The position numbers were made by a program, and so were the translations under genes. This document shows positions 26,448 to 35,535 of a stretch of DNA of 48,481 bases, piece after piece. Origin of the DNA: Thermodesulfovibrionales bacterium (GTDB taxonomy: Bacteria > Nitrospirota > Thermodesulfovibrionia > Thermodesulfovibrionales > Dissulfurispiraceae); the NCBI GenBank assembly GCA_020062545.1, contig JAGUWD010000010.1, forward strand, positions 1 through 48,481, in the 5' to 3' direction. The stretch's first letter is position 1; each line of letters starts with the position of its first letter. Under the pieces are notes generated by a model, which did no database searches, had not been told where the DNA came from, and saw only the letters and a list, made by a program, of their open reading frames with translations.

Positions 26448-26856
26448 ACAAGTCCTCCTTAATACGTTCTATAAGTTTTTCTATCAGGTGCGGAAGAGGC
26501 TCTTTTACAATTCCTATTACTTCCACCCCTTCCTGGTTCAACGGGATCAGAAATTTTTTTGCCTGCGACGATGCTATTGCCTCGGACATCCCTGGTGTAA
26601 GCTCACCCATCATCCCGTTTGCCAGAACAATGCTCAACGGTCCTGTAATGATATCAACCTTGCCTGCATTCCATATAATAGCATTTTCGCCTGTAGCCCC
26701 TTTATTTGCCCGCGCCTTCATCATGTAGCTCGTGGCAGTGGAGTTTGTTCCAAGGGCTATTATCTCTATGCTGTCCCCGAATTTCTCTCGCAAGCCCTTT
26801 ATTATAAGGCTCCCTATACCACCGCCTTGCCCATCTATAACACCGATTTTCTTCAT
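26440..26856 (-). CDS. DUF3842 family protein
   Basis: The start is chosen at 26856 (MKKIGVIDGQGGGIGSLIIK). The N-terminal GQGGGIGS loop resembles a nucleotide-binding turn. The family core NSTATSYMMKARANKGATGENAI and GPLSIVLANGMMGELTPGM is intact, at 138 residues. The function of DUF3842 is not established. It lies directly upstream of, and overlaps, the cooT-like gene, so a role in nickel or CO-related metabolism is an inference. No Shine-Dalgarno sequence is seen; a TATACT box ends seven bases before the ATG. Confidence 0.82.
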   Translation of the reverse strand: MKKIGVIDGQGGGIGSLIIKGLREKFGDSIEIIALGTNSTATSYMMKARANKGATGENAIIWNAGKVDIITGPLSIVLANGMMGELTPGMSEAIASSQAKKFLIPLNQEGVEVIGIVKEPLPHLIEKLIERIKEDLYV

Positions 26857-26909
26857 AAAAATAAGTATACCCAAAACATCAGTTAAAAGACAAAATGTTA
26901 TAATTTCTG
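26857..26909. promoter_or_regulatory. Divergent promoter region with start-proximal -10 boxes
   Basis: On the plus strand TATAAT (26899-26904) lies five bases before the DUF401 start at 26910. On the minus strand TATACT lies seven bases before the DUF3842 start at 26856. Neither gene has a Shine-Dalgarno sequence. No clear -35 boxes were found. Confidence 0.45.
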
Positions 26910-28118
26910 ATGCTTGATATACTTAAAATCGTCATAGTATTTACATCAATCCTCATATTCCTCAGACTGAAGTGGAACATAGGATATGTCCTGCTCCTTG
27001 CCTCTGGGTTGCTCGCAATCCTCTATCTCATGCCAATTCCAACAATATTATCAACGATTAAATCCACTGTTACAGATACTGTTACCATAAAGCTCTTCTT
27101 TGCGCTCACATTGATAAAATCTCTGGAACTAATCTTAAGGGAAAAGCAGGTATTGGCTAAAATGATGGAGGCATCGAGAAACATCCTGAAAAGAAAGAAA
27201 GCGGTTATTATTTCCATGCCTATGCTTATAGGATTGCTGCCATCCCTTGGTGGCGCTTACTTCTCTGCGCCAATGGTTGATGAATCGACAAAGGGACTTA
27301 AAATGTCTTCTGAGGAAAAGGGCTTTATAAATTACTGGTTCAGGCATCCGTGGGAATATGTATTGCCGTTGTATCCTGGAATACTCCTTGCTTCAGCTAT
27401 AACAAAGATCGAACTCAGGAGTTTAATACTGGCAAATCTGACATATGCTGCGCTAATTTTAATTACAGGCTTTCTATTCAGCATGAGGAGCGTGGAAGGA
27501 AAGTTCATAAAGAGTTCAGAGTCCAGAGTCCGGAGTCCGGAGAAAAAAACTAAAGATTTATGGAGCTTTCTGCCTGTAACGATCATCCTCATAATGGTCA
27601 TGGTGATACATGTAGAACTCCATTATGCCCTTGGCTTTACCATATTAATACTTTTCTTTTTTTACAGGTTCAGCCTCAAAGAAGCATTCAGGGCTATCAG
27701 ACACGGATTTACACTCGATGTTATTGTCATCGTATTCGGCACAATGCTCTTCAAATTTACCATGGAAAACTCAGGGGCCGTAGCCCATCTGAGCCGATAT
27801 TTTACAGAAAAAGGAATACCCATTCTTCCTATTCTTTTTATTCTCCCTTTTATAAGCGGGCTCCTCACTGGAATAACTGTTGGCTTTGTCGGAAGCACAT
27901 TCCCTCTTATCCTGAGCCTTGCGGGAGGGGCGCATCTCAACCAGATAACCTTTGCATTTGCATCCGGATTTGTAGGTGTGCTGCTATCTCCTGTCCATCT
28001 CTGTTTTGTGCTCACAAGAGAGTATTTCAAGGCAGACATTGCAGGGATATACAGAAAGACCATTCCGGGATGCGCAATAATAATGGCAGGGGCATTGGTT
28101 GTGTATTTTATTTTATGA
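26910..28118 (+). CDS. DUF401 family integral membrane protein, transporter-like
   Basis: The 402-residue protein has about ten hydrophobic segments spread along its length. The conserved stretches MPMLIGLLPSLGGAYFSAPMVDE, near residues 100-122, and GLLTGITVGFVGSTFPLIL, near 312-330, are typical of DUF401 and related gluconate-permease-like carriers. The substrate is unknown. A loop of SSESRVRSPEK at about 201-212 is encoded by tandem GAGTCCG-type heptamers, which makes this cytoplasmic loop longer than needed. The gene is transcribed divergently from DUF3842, with no ribosome site and a -10 box five bases before the ATG. Confidence 0.85.
   Translation: MLDILKIVIVFTSILIFLRLKWNIGYVLLLASGLLAILYLMPIPTILSTIKSTVTDTVTIKLFFALTLIKSLELILREKQVLAKMMEASRNILKRKKAVIISMPMLIGLLPSLGGAYFSAPMVDESTKGLKMSSEEKGFINYWFRHPWEYVLPLYPGILLASAITKIELRSLILANLTYAALILITGFLFSMRSVEGKFIKSSESRVRSPEKKTKDLWSFLPVTIILIMVMVIHVELHYALGFTILILFFFYRFSLKEAFRAIRHGFTLDVIVIVFGTMLFKFTMENSGAVAHLSRYFTEKGIPILPILFILPFISGLLTGITVGFVGSTFPLILSLAGGAHLNQITFAFASGFVGVLLSPVHLCFVLTREYFKADIAGIYRKTIPGCAIIMAGALVVYFIL
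27512..27542. repeat. Tandem heptamers inside the DUF401 gene
   Basis: GAGTTCA, GAGTCCA, GAGTCCG and GAGTCCG occur in exact seven-base tandem and are translated as SSESRVRSPE in a loop between membrane segments. Confidence 0.88.
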
Positions 28119-28134
28119 GACAAGGGGGTTAAAT

Positions 28135-28300
28135 ATGGCATGGTTTGAGGATGCATCTTATGAAGATAGATTAATAGGATTTGAAGAAAAGACTACAGAA
28201 ATATAGATTTGAAAAACTTGAAGATCTTCTTGATGTGATTTATAAAAGAGCAAAAGGCATGTTTCTATTGATGGAATATATTTCGAAAAATAAACAATAA
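28135..28300 (+). pseudogene. Probable remnant of a small gene
   Basis: An ATG at 28135 opens a 23-codon frame (MAWFEDASYEDR and onward) that stops with TAG at 28204-28206. A shifted frame then carries a coding-like stretch, RFEKLEDLLDVIYKRAKGMF, ending in TAA at about 28300. The two pieces look like one small protein broken by a frameshift, or two tiny overlapping frames. I do not recognise it. Confidence 0.35.
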
Positions 28301-28307
28301 AAACTGC

Positions 28308-28335
28308 ACCCCTGAAAGGGGTTTAAACCTGTTTT
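28308..28335 (+). terminator. Hairpin and T-rich tract upstream of the antitoxin gene
   Basis: ACCCCT (28308-28313) and AGGGGT (28317-28322) form a short GC-rich stem with loop GAA. A T-rich stretch follows after about ten bases, so this is a plausible terminator for the upstream remnant. Confidence 0.5.
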
Positions 28336-28378
28336 TACATGGTATAATTAACTAAAATCTCTGAAAGGAAAAAAGTGT

Positions 28379-28618
28379 ATGTTATCAGTAAAGACAATAG
28401 AAAATAAAATCATCACTAAATTGAGAGATCTGCCTGAAGAAGGCAAAAGAGAAGTGCTTGAATACATAGAGAATCTGAAAAATAAGAAGACAGAAAAGAC
28501 ACTGAAGCTGCTGAAAAAAACAGCAGGCGCATGGAAAGGGCTTGTTGACGCAGAGAAACTGAAAAAAGACATTTCTTCAGATAGGCTTATCTCAACAAGA
28601 ACAAGGGTTAAGTTTTGA
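28379..28618 (+). CDS. Putative antitoxin of a VapBC-type pair
   Basis: This 79-residue charged protein has no DNA-binding motif that I can name with certainty. Its N-terminal helix ENKIITKLRDLPEEGKREVLEYIENLK is like the DUF2281-type start of many small antitoxins, and the rest is basic and probably disordered until it binds the toxin. The stop overlaps the next start by four bases (TTGA), the usual toxin-antitoxin coupling. AAAGGA precedes the ATG, and TATAAT lies about 30 bases upstream. Confidence 0.75.
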   Translation: MLSVKTIENKIITKLRDLPEEGKREVLEYIENLKNKKTEKTLKLLKKTAGAWKGLVDAEKLKKDISSDRLISTRTRVKF

Positions 28619-29022
28619 AATATCTCGTTGATACAGACTGGATCATAGACCATCTTAACGGTATTGAATCGGTATCAAAGAAACTCGAAAAGTTTGCTCC
28701 AGAAGGGCTTTGTACAAGCATTATATCCGTAGCCGAGCTTTACGAGGGTGTTTATGGCTCGAAAAATTACGAAGCCAGCCTTAATGCATTAGAGACCTTT
28801 CTTGAAGGAATTACGGTTTTGTCTCTTGATCAGGATGTCTGTAAAACCTTTGGTAAAGAAAGAAACAGCTTGCGGAAACAGGGAAAGATTATCGGCGATT
28901 TTGACCTCCTCATAGCCTCTATATGCCTTAGGCACAATCTTATTCTCTTAACAAATAATAAAAGCCATTTTGAAAGAATCGACTCTTTGAAAATAATCTC
29001 ATTGCCGAAAAAGAAAGATTAA
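28615..29022 (+). CDS. vapC: PIN-domain ribonuclease toxin (VapC family)
   Basis: This 135-residue PIN-domain protein would act as an RNase when freed from its antitoxin. The acidic metal site is complete: D6 and D8 in VDTDW, E41 in SVAELYEG, and D95 and D97 in IIGDFDLLIAS. The C-terminal TNNKSHF motif matches VapC proteins. The start is TTG overlapping the antitoxin stop by four bases, so its translation depends on the upstream gene. Confidence 0.9.
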   Translation: MKYLVDTDWIIDHLNGIESVSKKLEKFAPEGLCTSIISVAELYEGVYGSKNYEASLNALETFLEGITVLSLDQDVCKTFGKERNSLRKQGKIIGDFDLLIASICLRHNLILLTNNKSHFERIDSLKIISLPKKKD

Positions 29023-29056
29023 ATATAGCCGGACAGGGCGTTAAACGAGACTTGTC

Positions 29057-30424
<1,368 letters not shown>

Positions 30425-30441
30425 ATATAATAGAATTAGAC

Positions 30442-31857
30442 ATGATTAATTTCAAGATTACAGGTCTTGACAACACATTCATATCCATCGAAAAGCCTAC
30501 AGGGAAAGCCATATCGCTCAAGTTAGGCGAGATAGTAAAGGCAGAGGTAATGGATATGCTGCCAACAGGCGGAGTAACACTGAAAGTCAAGGGTGACTTC
30601 ATTACAGCAAAGACAGATATCCCGCTGGAAAAAGGCGCAATCGCATTCTTTAAAGTAACCGACCTGCCGGTCGAAGGCAAGGATTTAAAGCTCAAGTTCA
30701 TGGGCTATACCCCTGAATCAGCTAAAGACCAGGAAATGACGTTGCCTTCCTTCAACCTTAAAGAGAGCCCGATCCCAAAGCTTATCCAGGAACTGGCAAA
30801 TAGCCTTGCAGACATCAAAAAGGGCATTGCCTCCGGCGGAGAAAAGGCGGATGCAAATATTGTCAAGCTGCAAAACATTAATTCCGAAATACTGAAGGCA
30901 CTGCCTACAGACATCAATTCCCTGCCGAAAGAAATTCGAACACAACTCCAGAATCTATTGCAGGCAAGCTTAAAAACAACAGGCGAAGGCATCCAGACAA
31001 GACTTGAGGGCTTTATAAAACAGCTTCCGGAAGGAATAAAAAATCATCCCCTTGTGCAGAATCTTACAAAAGATCTGACGGTCAGTATAGAAAAACTCTT
31101 GCAGACTTCAATGAAAGGCGTTTTGCAGGATACAGGCGTTGCCCTCGAGGCAAAACTAAAGGCCATTGTTGAGATGTTTCAACAGATGGAATATTCGGAA
31201 AACCTGAAGGCAAAAACAGGAAAACAAGAAGAAGTAACAATATTGCCTCAAGGTAAAGATACTGTTACGCATGAGCAGAAACAACCGCTACAGCATGATA
31301 CGACAGCCATTAAAAAAGACTTGAAGGCAGGATTGCTTCAGTTAAAGCAGCTTATTATGGAAGAAGGTAAAGAGGCTGTCAAAACATTCTCAGGTTATGA
31401 TTTAACAGCAGCCCAGAAGGAAAGCGCTGTCAGGGTTATTGACGGACTCATCAAAGACATCGAGACCTTTCAGGTCTTATCTAAAACAACAGACTCATTT
31501 TATACATTCTTGCCCATCAACTGGCAAGAATTGAAAGATGGAGAAGTATCTTTCAAGCGTGGGCGGAGCGATGCAAAAGGAATATCTTACTCTTGCAGGA
31601 TTAATCTCGACCTCGAAAGATTCGGAAAACTTTCAGTAATGGTGATGATGTATAACAAGGAATTCCTTGTCTCTTTCAGGGCAGAAAACCCCGCATTTCA
31701 GGCAATTCTCAACAACAATGCAAAAGAGCTTCAGGATGCATTCATCGCAAGGGGTTTAAATCTCAAGGCAGTGAATGTTTTAGACAGTAATGATACATCT
31801 CTGGAGCAGTTTGAGAGGCTCGAATCCCTTGAGAATCAGATAAATATTAAGGTTTAG
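30442..31857 (+). CDS. FliK-like flagellar hook-length control domain protein
   Basis: The 471-residue soluble protein has an N-terminal beta-rich region ([24 protein letters not shown] at about 27-50), a long Lys-, Gln- and Glu-rich middle of low conservation, and a compact C-terminal domain at about 340-450 ([18 protein letters not shown], then [24 protein letters not shown]). That domain resembles the Flg_hook/FliK C-terminal substrate-switching domain. The FlhB-C-like gene starts two bases later, and FliK and FlhB domains interact in known systems. No other flagellar genes are in the window. It has no Shine-Dalgarno sequence, and a TATAAT box lies ten bases before the ATG. Confidence 0.78.
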   Translation: MINFKITGLDNTFISIEKPTGKAISLKLGEIVKAEVMDMLPTGGVTLKVKGDFITAKTDIPLEKGAIAFFKVTDLPVEGKDLKLKFMGYTPESAKDQEMTLPSFNLKESPIPKLIQELANSLADIKKGIASGGEKADANIVKLQNINSEILKALPTDINSLPKEIRTQLQNLLQASLKTTGEGIQTRLEGFIKQLPEGIKNHPLVQNLTKDLTVSIEKLLQTSMKGVLQDTGVALEAKLKAIVEMFQQMEYSENLKAKTGKQEEVTILPQGKDTVTHEQKQPLQHDTTAIKKDLKAGLLQLKQLIMEEGKEAVKTFSGYDLTAAQKESAVRVIDGLIKDIETFQVLSKTTDSFYTFLPINWQELKDGEVSFKRGRSDAKGISYSCRINLDLERFGKLSVMVMMYNKEFLVSFRAENPAFQAILNNNAKELQDAFIARGLNLKAVNVLDSNDTSLEQFERLESLENQINIKV

Positions 31858-31859
31858 TT

Positions 31860-32126
31860 ATGGCAGATATACGCAAAAAAGCAGCGGCATTAAGGTATGA
31901 TGCCAAAAAAGATGCGGCACCAAAGGTTGTTGCAAAAGGGAGCGGCAAGACTGCAGAAAGGATTCTGCAGATAGCAAAAGAGCACGATGTCCCTATAAAG
32001 GACGATCCTCAGCTTGTGGAGGTGCTTTCGACACTCGACCTTTATCAGGAGATCCCGCCTGAACTATACAGGGCAGTTGCAGAGATACTGGCGTTTGTGT
32101 ATAGAATGACGAAAAAGGTGCAATGA
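31860..32126 (+). CDS. FlhB C-terminal domain homologue
   Basis: The 88-residue cytoplasmic protein corresponds to the cytoplasmic domain of FlhB/EscU without the membrane part. It keeps [22 protein letters not shown] and the helix [21 protein letters not shown], but the NPTH autocleavage site is replaced (RYDA). Such stand-alone proteins accompany FliK-like genes in other bacteria (YlqH in Bacillus). It lies two bases after the fliK-like gene and probably acts with it in export switching. It ends just before palindromic element copy C. Confidence 0.88.
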   Translation: MADIRKKAAALRYDAKKDAAPKVVAKGSGKTAERILQIAKEHDVPIKDDPQLVEVLSTLDLYQEIPPELYRAVAEILAFVYRMTKKVQ

Positions 32127-32137
32127 AGTTGATAATC

Positions 32138-32269
32138 TAAGACAGGATATAGTATTTGAGCGGACTTAGGCAGCCCAAGCGTGACATGGATGTCTAAGCG
32201 GGCTGGCTCAGCCTCGCAGAAAGGCTGGATGCCTTTCGAGAATGAGCGAAAATACTATATCCTGTCTTA
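32138..32269 (+). repeat. Structured palindromic element, copy C
   Basis: The terminal inverted repeat 32138-32157/32250-32269 is perfect over 20 bases. The first hairpin is CAGCCC (32171-32176)/GGGCTG (32200-32205), with inner loops AAGCGT and TAAGC and the cap GACA-TGGA-TGTC. The second is GAAAGGC (32119-relative position 32219-32225), loop TGGAT, GCCTTTC (32231-32237), followed by GAGAATGAGCG. It lies between the FlhB-like and glycosylase genes, and both are plus strand. Confidence 0.82.
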
Positions 32270-32284
32270 TTACAGAATAGATTC

Positions 32285-32926
32285 ATGAAGAAAAAGTTAA
32301 ATCTCATAGACATTTACAACAAACTATATTCCTTCTATGGCCCGCAATACTGGTGGCCGGGAGATACCCCTTTTGAGATTGCTGTGGGAGCAATACTTAC
32401 ACAGAACACCAACTGGTCAAATGTCGAAAAGGCCATTAAGAATCTCAAAGATGCAAAGGTATTATCAGTAAAGGCATTGCATGAATTGCCAGTACAAAAA
32501 CTCGCCTCTCTAATAAGACCTGCCGGATATTTCAATATAAAGGCAAAGAGGCTTAAGTCATTCATAGATTTTTTAATAGAAAACTACAATGGCAGCATGA
32601 AGAAGATAAAAAAAGAGGATGTGTATCCCCTTAGAAAAAAACTTCTGGATGTTCATGGAATCGGGCCGGAGACAGCAGATTCAATTCTTCTCTATGCGCT
32701 CGATAAGCCCGTGTTTGTAATTGACGCCTATACGAAAAGGGTTCTTTCAAGGCACAAAATTCTAAGTTACAATGCATCGTATGAGGAGTATCAAACGCTG
32801 TTTCACAAGGAATTGGACGAGGATATTCAGTTGTTTAACGAATATCATGCGCTTTTTGTAAGAGTTGGAAAGGATTACTGCAAACCGAAACCGCTCTGTG
32901 AAAAGTGCCCGCTGAATAATTTCTGA
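32285..32926 (+). CDS. Endonuclease III-superfamily DNA glycosylase, MagIII-like
   Basis: This base-excision repair protein of 213 residues carries the helix-hairpin-helix GPD signature HGIGPETADSILLYAL and then VIDAYTKRV with the conserved catalytic aspartate. The lysine that Nth uses as nucleophile is replaced by Glu in GPETAD, so a monofunctional glycosylase such as MagIII (3-methyladenine) is more likely than a lyase. The N-terminal WWPGDTPFEIAVGAILTQNT also fits that subgroup. The C terminus has only three cysteines of the usual four for a 4Fe-4S cluster (CKPKPLCEKC) and stops five residues later. It follows element copy C by 15 bases. Confidence 0.85.
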   Translation: MKKKLNLIDIYNKLYSFYGPQYWWPGDTPFEIAVGAILTQNTNWSNVEKAIKNLKDAKVLSVKALHELPVQKLASLIRPAGYFNIKAKRLKSFIDFLIENYNGSMKKIKKEDVYPLRKKLLDVHGIGPETADSILLYALDKPVFVIDAYTKRVLSRHKILSYNASYEEYQTLFHKELDEDIQLFNEYHALFVRVGKDYCKPKPLCEKCPLNNF

Positions 32927-32987
32927 TTGAACTGCCCCGTAAAAATTGCTACATTTGAAATATAAACTTTTCTGAAAGGAGTCCAAT

Positions 32988-33890
32988 ATGCATAGAAGGG
33001 AATTCATAAAATCAGCGGCAATTACAGCGGCAGGACTTTCGATGCCGACCTTCATAGGCACATTTATCGACAACATAGAGGCGGCAGATAAGACTGACCT
33101 TGCTGTTGCGCATGGAGCATCTCCCTCAAAAATCACAAGGGCTGCTATTGATGCAATGGGAGGAATAAAAAAATTCATATCAAGGGGTGACATTGTCGTT
33201 ATAAAGCCTAACATGGCATGGGACAGGACTCCTGAGCAGGCTGCAAATACAAACCCTGAAGTGGTTGTAGAAGTAGTTAAGATGTGTTACGAGGCCGGTG
33301 CAAAAAAGGTTAAGGTCTTTGACAGGACAGTTAACGACCCGAGAAGGTGCTATGTACAGAGCGGGATTGCTGATGCTGTCAGGGTTCTCGGAGCAGAGGT
33401 CAGCTATGTTGATGAGAGAAAATTCAAGGACATGGACATAAAAGGCGAGGCAATGAAATCATGGCCACTTTACACAGATATATTTGAGGCGGACAAGGTA
33501 ATAAATATCCCTGTGGCAAAACACCACAGTTTAGCAAAATTGACAATGTCTATGAAGAATTGGATGGGTGTGATGGGCGGCTCAAGAAGGCAGATACATC
33601 AGAAACTCGATGAAAGCCTCGTTGACCTTTCAATGTTTATTAAACCTACACTCACAATCCTCGATGCTGTTAGAATACTTACAGCAAACGGCCCCCAGGG
33701 CGGAAATTTAGCGGATGTCAAAAAGCTCGATACCGTGATTGCGGGAGTCGATCAAGTTGCTATTGATTCATTCGGCGCTACTCTTTTCGGGATAAAGGGA
33801 AGCGATTTGGGGTATGTGCGGATGGCGGATCAGAGAGGGCTCGGCACGATGGATATAGCGAAATTAAAGATTAGAAAAATAAATGTATAG
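32988..33890 (+). CDS. DUF362 protein with twin-arginine signal
   Basis: The 300-residue protein starts MHRREFIKSAAITAAGLSM, a Tat-type leader with the RR pair at residues 3-4, followed by a hydrophobic stretch. The DUF362 core shows VVIKPNMAWDRTPEQAANTNP and VAKHHSLAKLTMSMKNWMG. No cysteine clusters for iron-sulfur binding are seen in it. Related proteins occur beside polyferredoxins, as here, and their reaction is unknown. AAAGGAG precedes the start. It lies directly upstream of the polyferredoxin gene, with truncated palindromic element copy D between them. Confidence 0.88.
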   Translation: MHRREFIKSAAITAAGLSMPTFIGTFIDNIEAADKTDLAVAHGASPSKITRAAIDAMGGIKKFISRGDIVVIKPNMAWDRTPEQAANTNPEVVVEVVKMCYEAGAKKVKVFDRTVNDPRRCYVQSGIADAVRVLGAEVSYVDERKFKDMDIKGEAMKSWPLYTDIFEADKVINIPVAKHHSLAKLTMSMKNWMGVMGGSRRQIHQKLDESLVDLSMFIKPTLTILDAVRILTANGPQGGNLADVKKLDTVIAGVDQVAIDSFGATLFGIKGSDLGYVRMADQRGLGTMDIAKLKIRKINV

Positions 33891-33893
33891 TTT

Positions 33894-33950
33894 GACAAGA
33901 CATAGTATTTACGCTTGGGCTGCCGAAGTCGCTCCAATACTATACCCTGC
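33894..33950 (-). repeat. Truncated palindromic element, copy D
   Basis: On the minus strand it reads GGTATAGTATT, then GGAGCGACTTCGG and CAGCCCAAGCG, then AATACTAT. The left half matches copies A and C up to the middle of the first hairpin, and the rest up to the closing arm is missing. The terminal stem is retained (TAGTATT/AATACTA). The orientation is opposite to copies A-C. It lies in the gap before the polyferredoxin gene. Confidence 0.7.
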
Positions 33951-33968
33951 CTTTATGCGAGTTCGTTG

Positions 33969-35519
33969 ATGCGGAACATCAGAAGAATTTCTCAGGGGAT
34001 ATTTTTAATCATATTCCTTTTCCTTTTTTTGCAGACAGAATCAAAGGGAAAAGACGATCTCGGCTATCCTGTAAAGATATTTCTTGATTTTGATCCTCTT
34101 ATTTTAACTACTACAATACTCTCAGCGCACGCTGCTGCAAAGGCGTTCTATTTGTCTATTATCACCATAGGCATTACATTAATCTTCGGCAGGGTGTTTT
34201 GCGGATGGGTTTGTCCTTTGGGAACGCTGAATAATATTGTAGGTTCCTTTAAAAAATGGCGCTCCAATGCCATAGGCAGAAACTGGTACAGGGTGAAATA
34301 TTACATCCTGACATTCCTGCTCGTATCATCCGTGTTCTCCCTTCAGCTTGTCGGAATCATGGATCCCATATCGCTTCTCATAAGGTCTCTCTCTGTGAGC
34401 ATCTATCCTCTATTCAATTACAGCACGAGGGCTGTATTTGACAGCATATACAGTTCTGACATTAAAGGCATTGTGAATGTTTCAGAACCCATATATTCTT
34501 TTCTCAAGAAAACCGTGCTCTCTTTTCAGCAGCCTTTTTATGTCCAGAGTGCATTCATCGGCGCTTTATTTCTTCTAATCCTTGGACTGAACCTTGTTGA
34601 GAAGAGATTTTGGTGCAAATATCTCTGTCCGCTTGGAGCATTTCTGGGAATACTTTCAAGAGTTTCGATATTAAAAAGATCCGTGAGCGAAGGATGCACA
34701 TCCTGCGGTGTATGCGCCAATGTATGCCAGGGCAATGCAAACCCTGATAAAAAAGAGGATTGGCGGGATACAGAATGCCTTTACTGCTATAACTGTGATG
34801 ATGTATGTCCTCAGAATGCAGTAATTTTCGGGTTTTCCAAAAAACGGGCTGCAGCAGCAATGGATTTGGGAAGAAGGCGTGTGATTACATCAATGGCATC
34901 AGGCATAATTGCAGTTCCACTTTTAAGGGCGAATCCGCTTTCGAAGTCTGAATTTATAAACCAAAAATTGATCAGACCTCCTGGCTCGCTCGAAGAAAAA
35001 GAATTTCTTAAGAGATGTGTGAAATGCGGGGAATGTATGAAGGTCTGCATTACAAATGGTTTACAGCCAACAATTCTTGAGGCTGGGCTTGAAGGCATAT
35101 GGTCTCCTATTCTTATTCCCAAGATAGGCTATTGCGAATATCGCTGCACACTTTGCGGACAGGTATGCCCAACAGGTGCAATAAAGAGATTGGGAATTGA
35201 GGAAAAGGCGAAGGTTAAGATAGGGCTTGCAACGATTGATAAAGGCAGATGTCTGCCGTGGGCTCACGGCACTCCATGCATAGTATGCGAAGAGGTATGT
35301 CCGACGCCGAAAAAAGCAATATGGTTTGAGAAGGCTGTCGTTAAAGACAGAAGTGGGAAAGAGATTGTTGTCCAGCAGCCTCGTGTTGACCTTGAGCTAT
35401 GCATCGGCTGCGGGATATGCGAGGCAAAATGCCCTGTTGTTGACAGGCCAGCAATCTATGTAACAAGCATCGGAGAATCAAGGTCAAAAGAGAATAAGTT
35501 GTTGATGGAAGGATATTAG
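33969..35519 (+). CDS. NapH/NosR-type membrane polyferredoxin
   Basis: The start is taken at 33969 (MRNIRRISQGIFLIIFLF), since the upstream part of the open frame lies in palindromic element D. Four or five transmembrane segments occupy about residues 10-235, with the paired CGWVCPLGTL and CKYLCPLGAF motifs of the NapH/NosR/RdxA class. After that come at least five cysteine-rich 4Fe-4S motifs (CTSCGVCANVC, CLYCYNCDDVCP, CVKCGECMKVC, CTLCGQVCP, CIGCGICEAKCP). It probably moves electrons between the quinone pool and a periplasmic or cytoplasmic partner, perhaps the adjacent DUF362 protein. The partner oxidoreductase is unknown. Confidence 0.88.
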   Translation: MRNIRRISQGIFLIIFLFLFLQTESKGKDDLGYPVKIFLDFDPLILTTTILSAHAAAKAFYLSIITIGITLIFGRVFCGWVCPLGTLNNIVGSFKKWRSNAIGRNWYRVKYYILTFLLVSSVFSLQLVGIMDPISLLIRSLSVSIYPLFNYSTRAVFDSIYSSDIKGIVNVSEPIYSFLKKTVLSFQQPFYVQSAFIGALFLLILGLNLVEKRFWCKYLCPLGAFLGILSRVSILKRSVSEGCTSCGVCANVCQGNANPDKKEDWRDTECLYCYNCDDVCPQNAVIFGFSKKRAAAAMDLGRRRVITSMASGIIAVPLLRANPLSKSEFINQKLIRPPGSLEEKEFLKRCVKCGECMKVCITNGLQPTILEAGLEGIWSPILIPKIGYCEYRCTLCGQVCPTGAIKRLGIEEKAKVKIGLATIDKGRCLPWAHGTPCIVCEEVCPTPKKAIWFEKAVVKDRSGKEIVVQQPRVDLELCIGCGICEAKCPVVDRPAIYVTSIGESRSKENKLLMEGY

Positions 35520-35535
35520 GGTTCTGGAACAGCGT

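Noticed and set aside
33915-33968. Longer N terminus of the polyferredoxin
   Set aside because: The extra codons are made from palindromic element copy D, and the hydrophobic N-terminal signal-like segment starts at the ATG at 33969.
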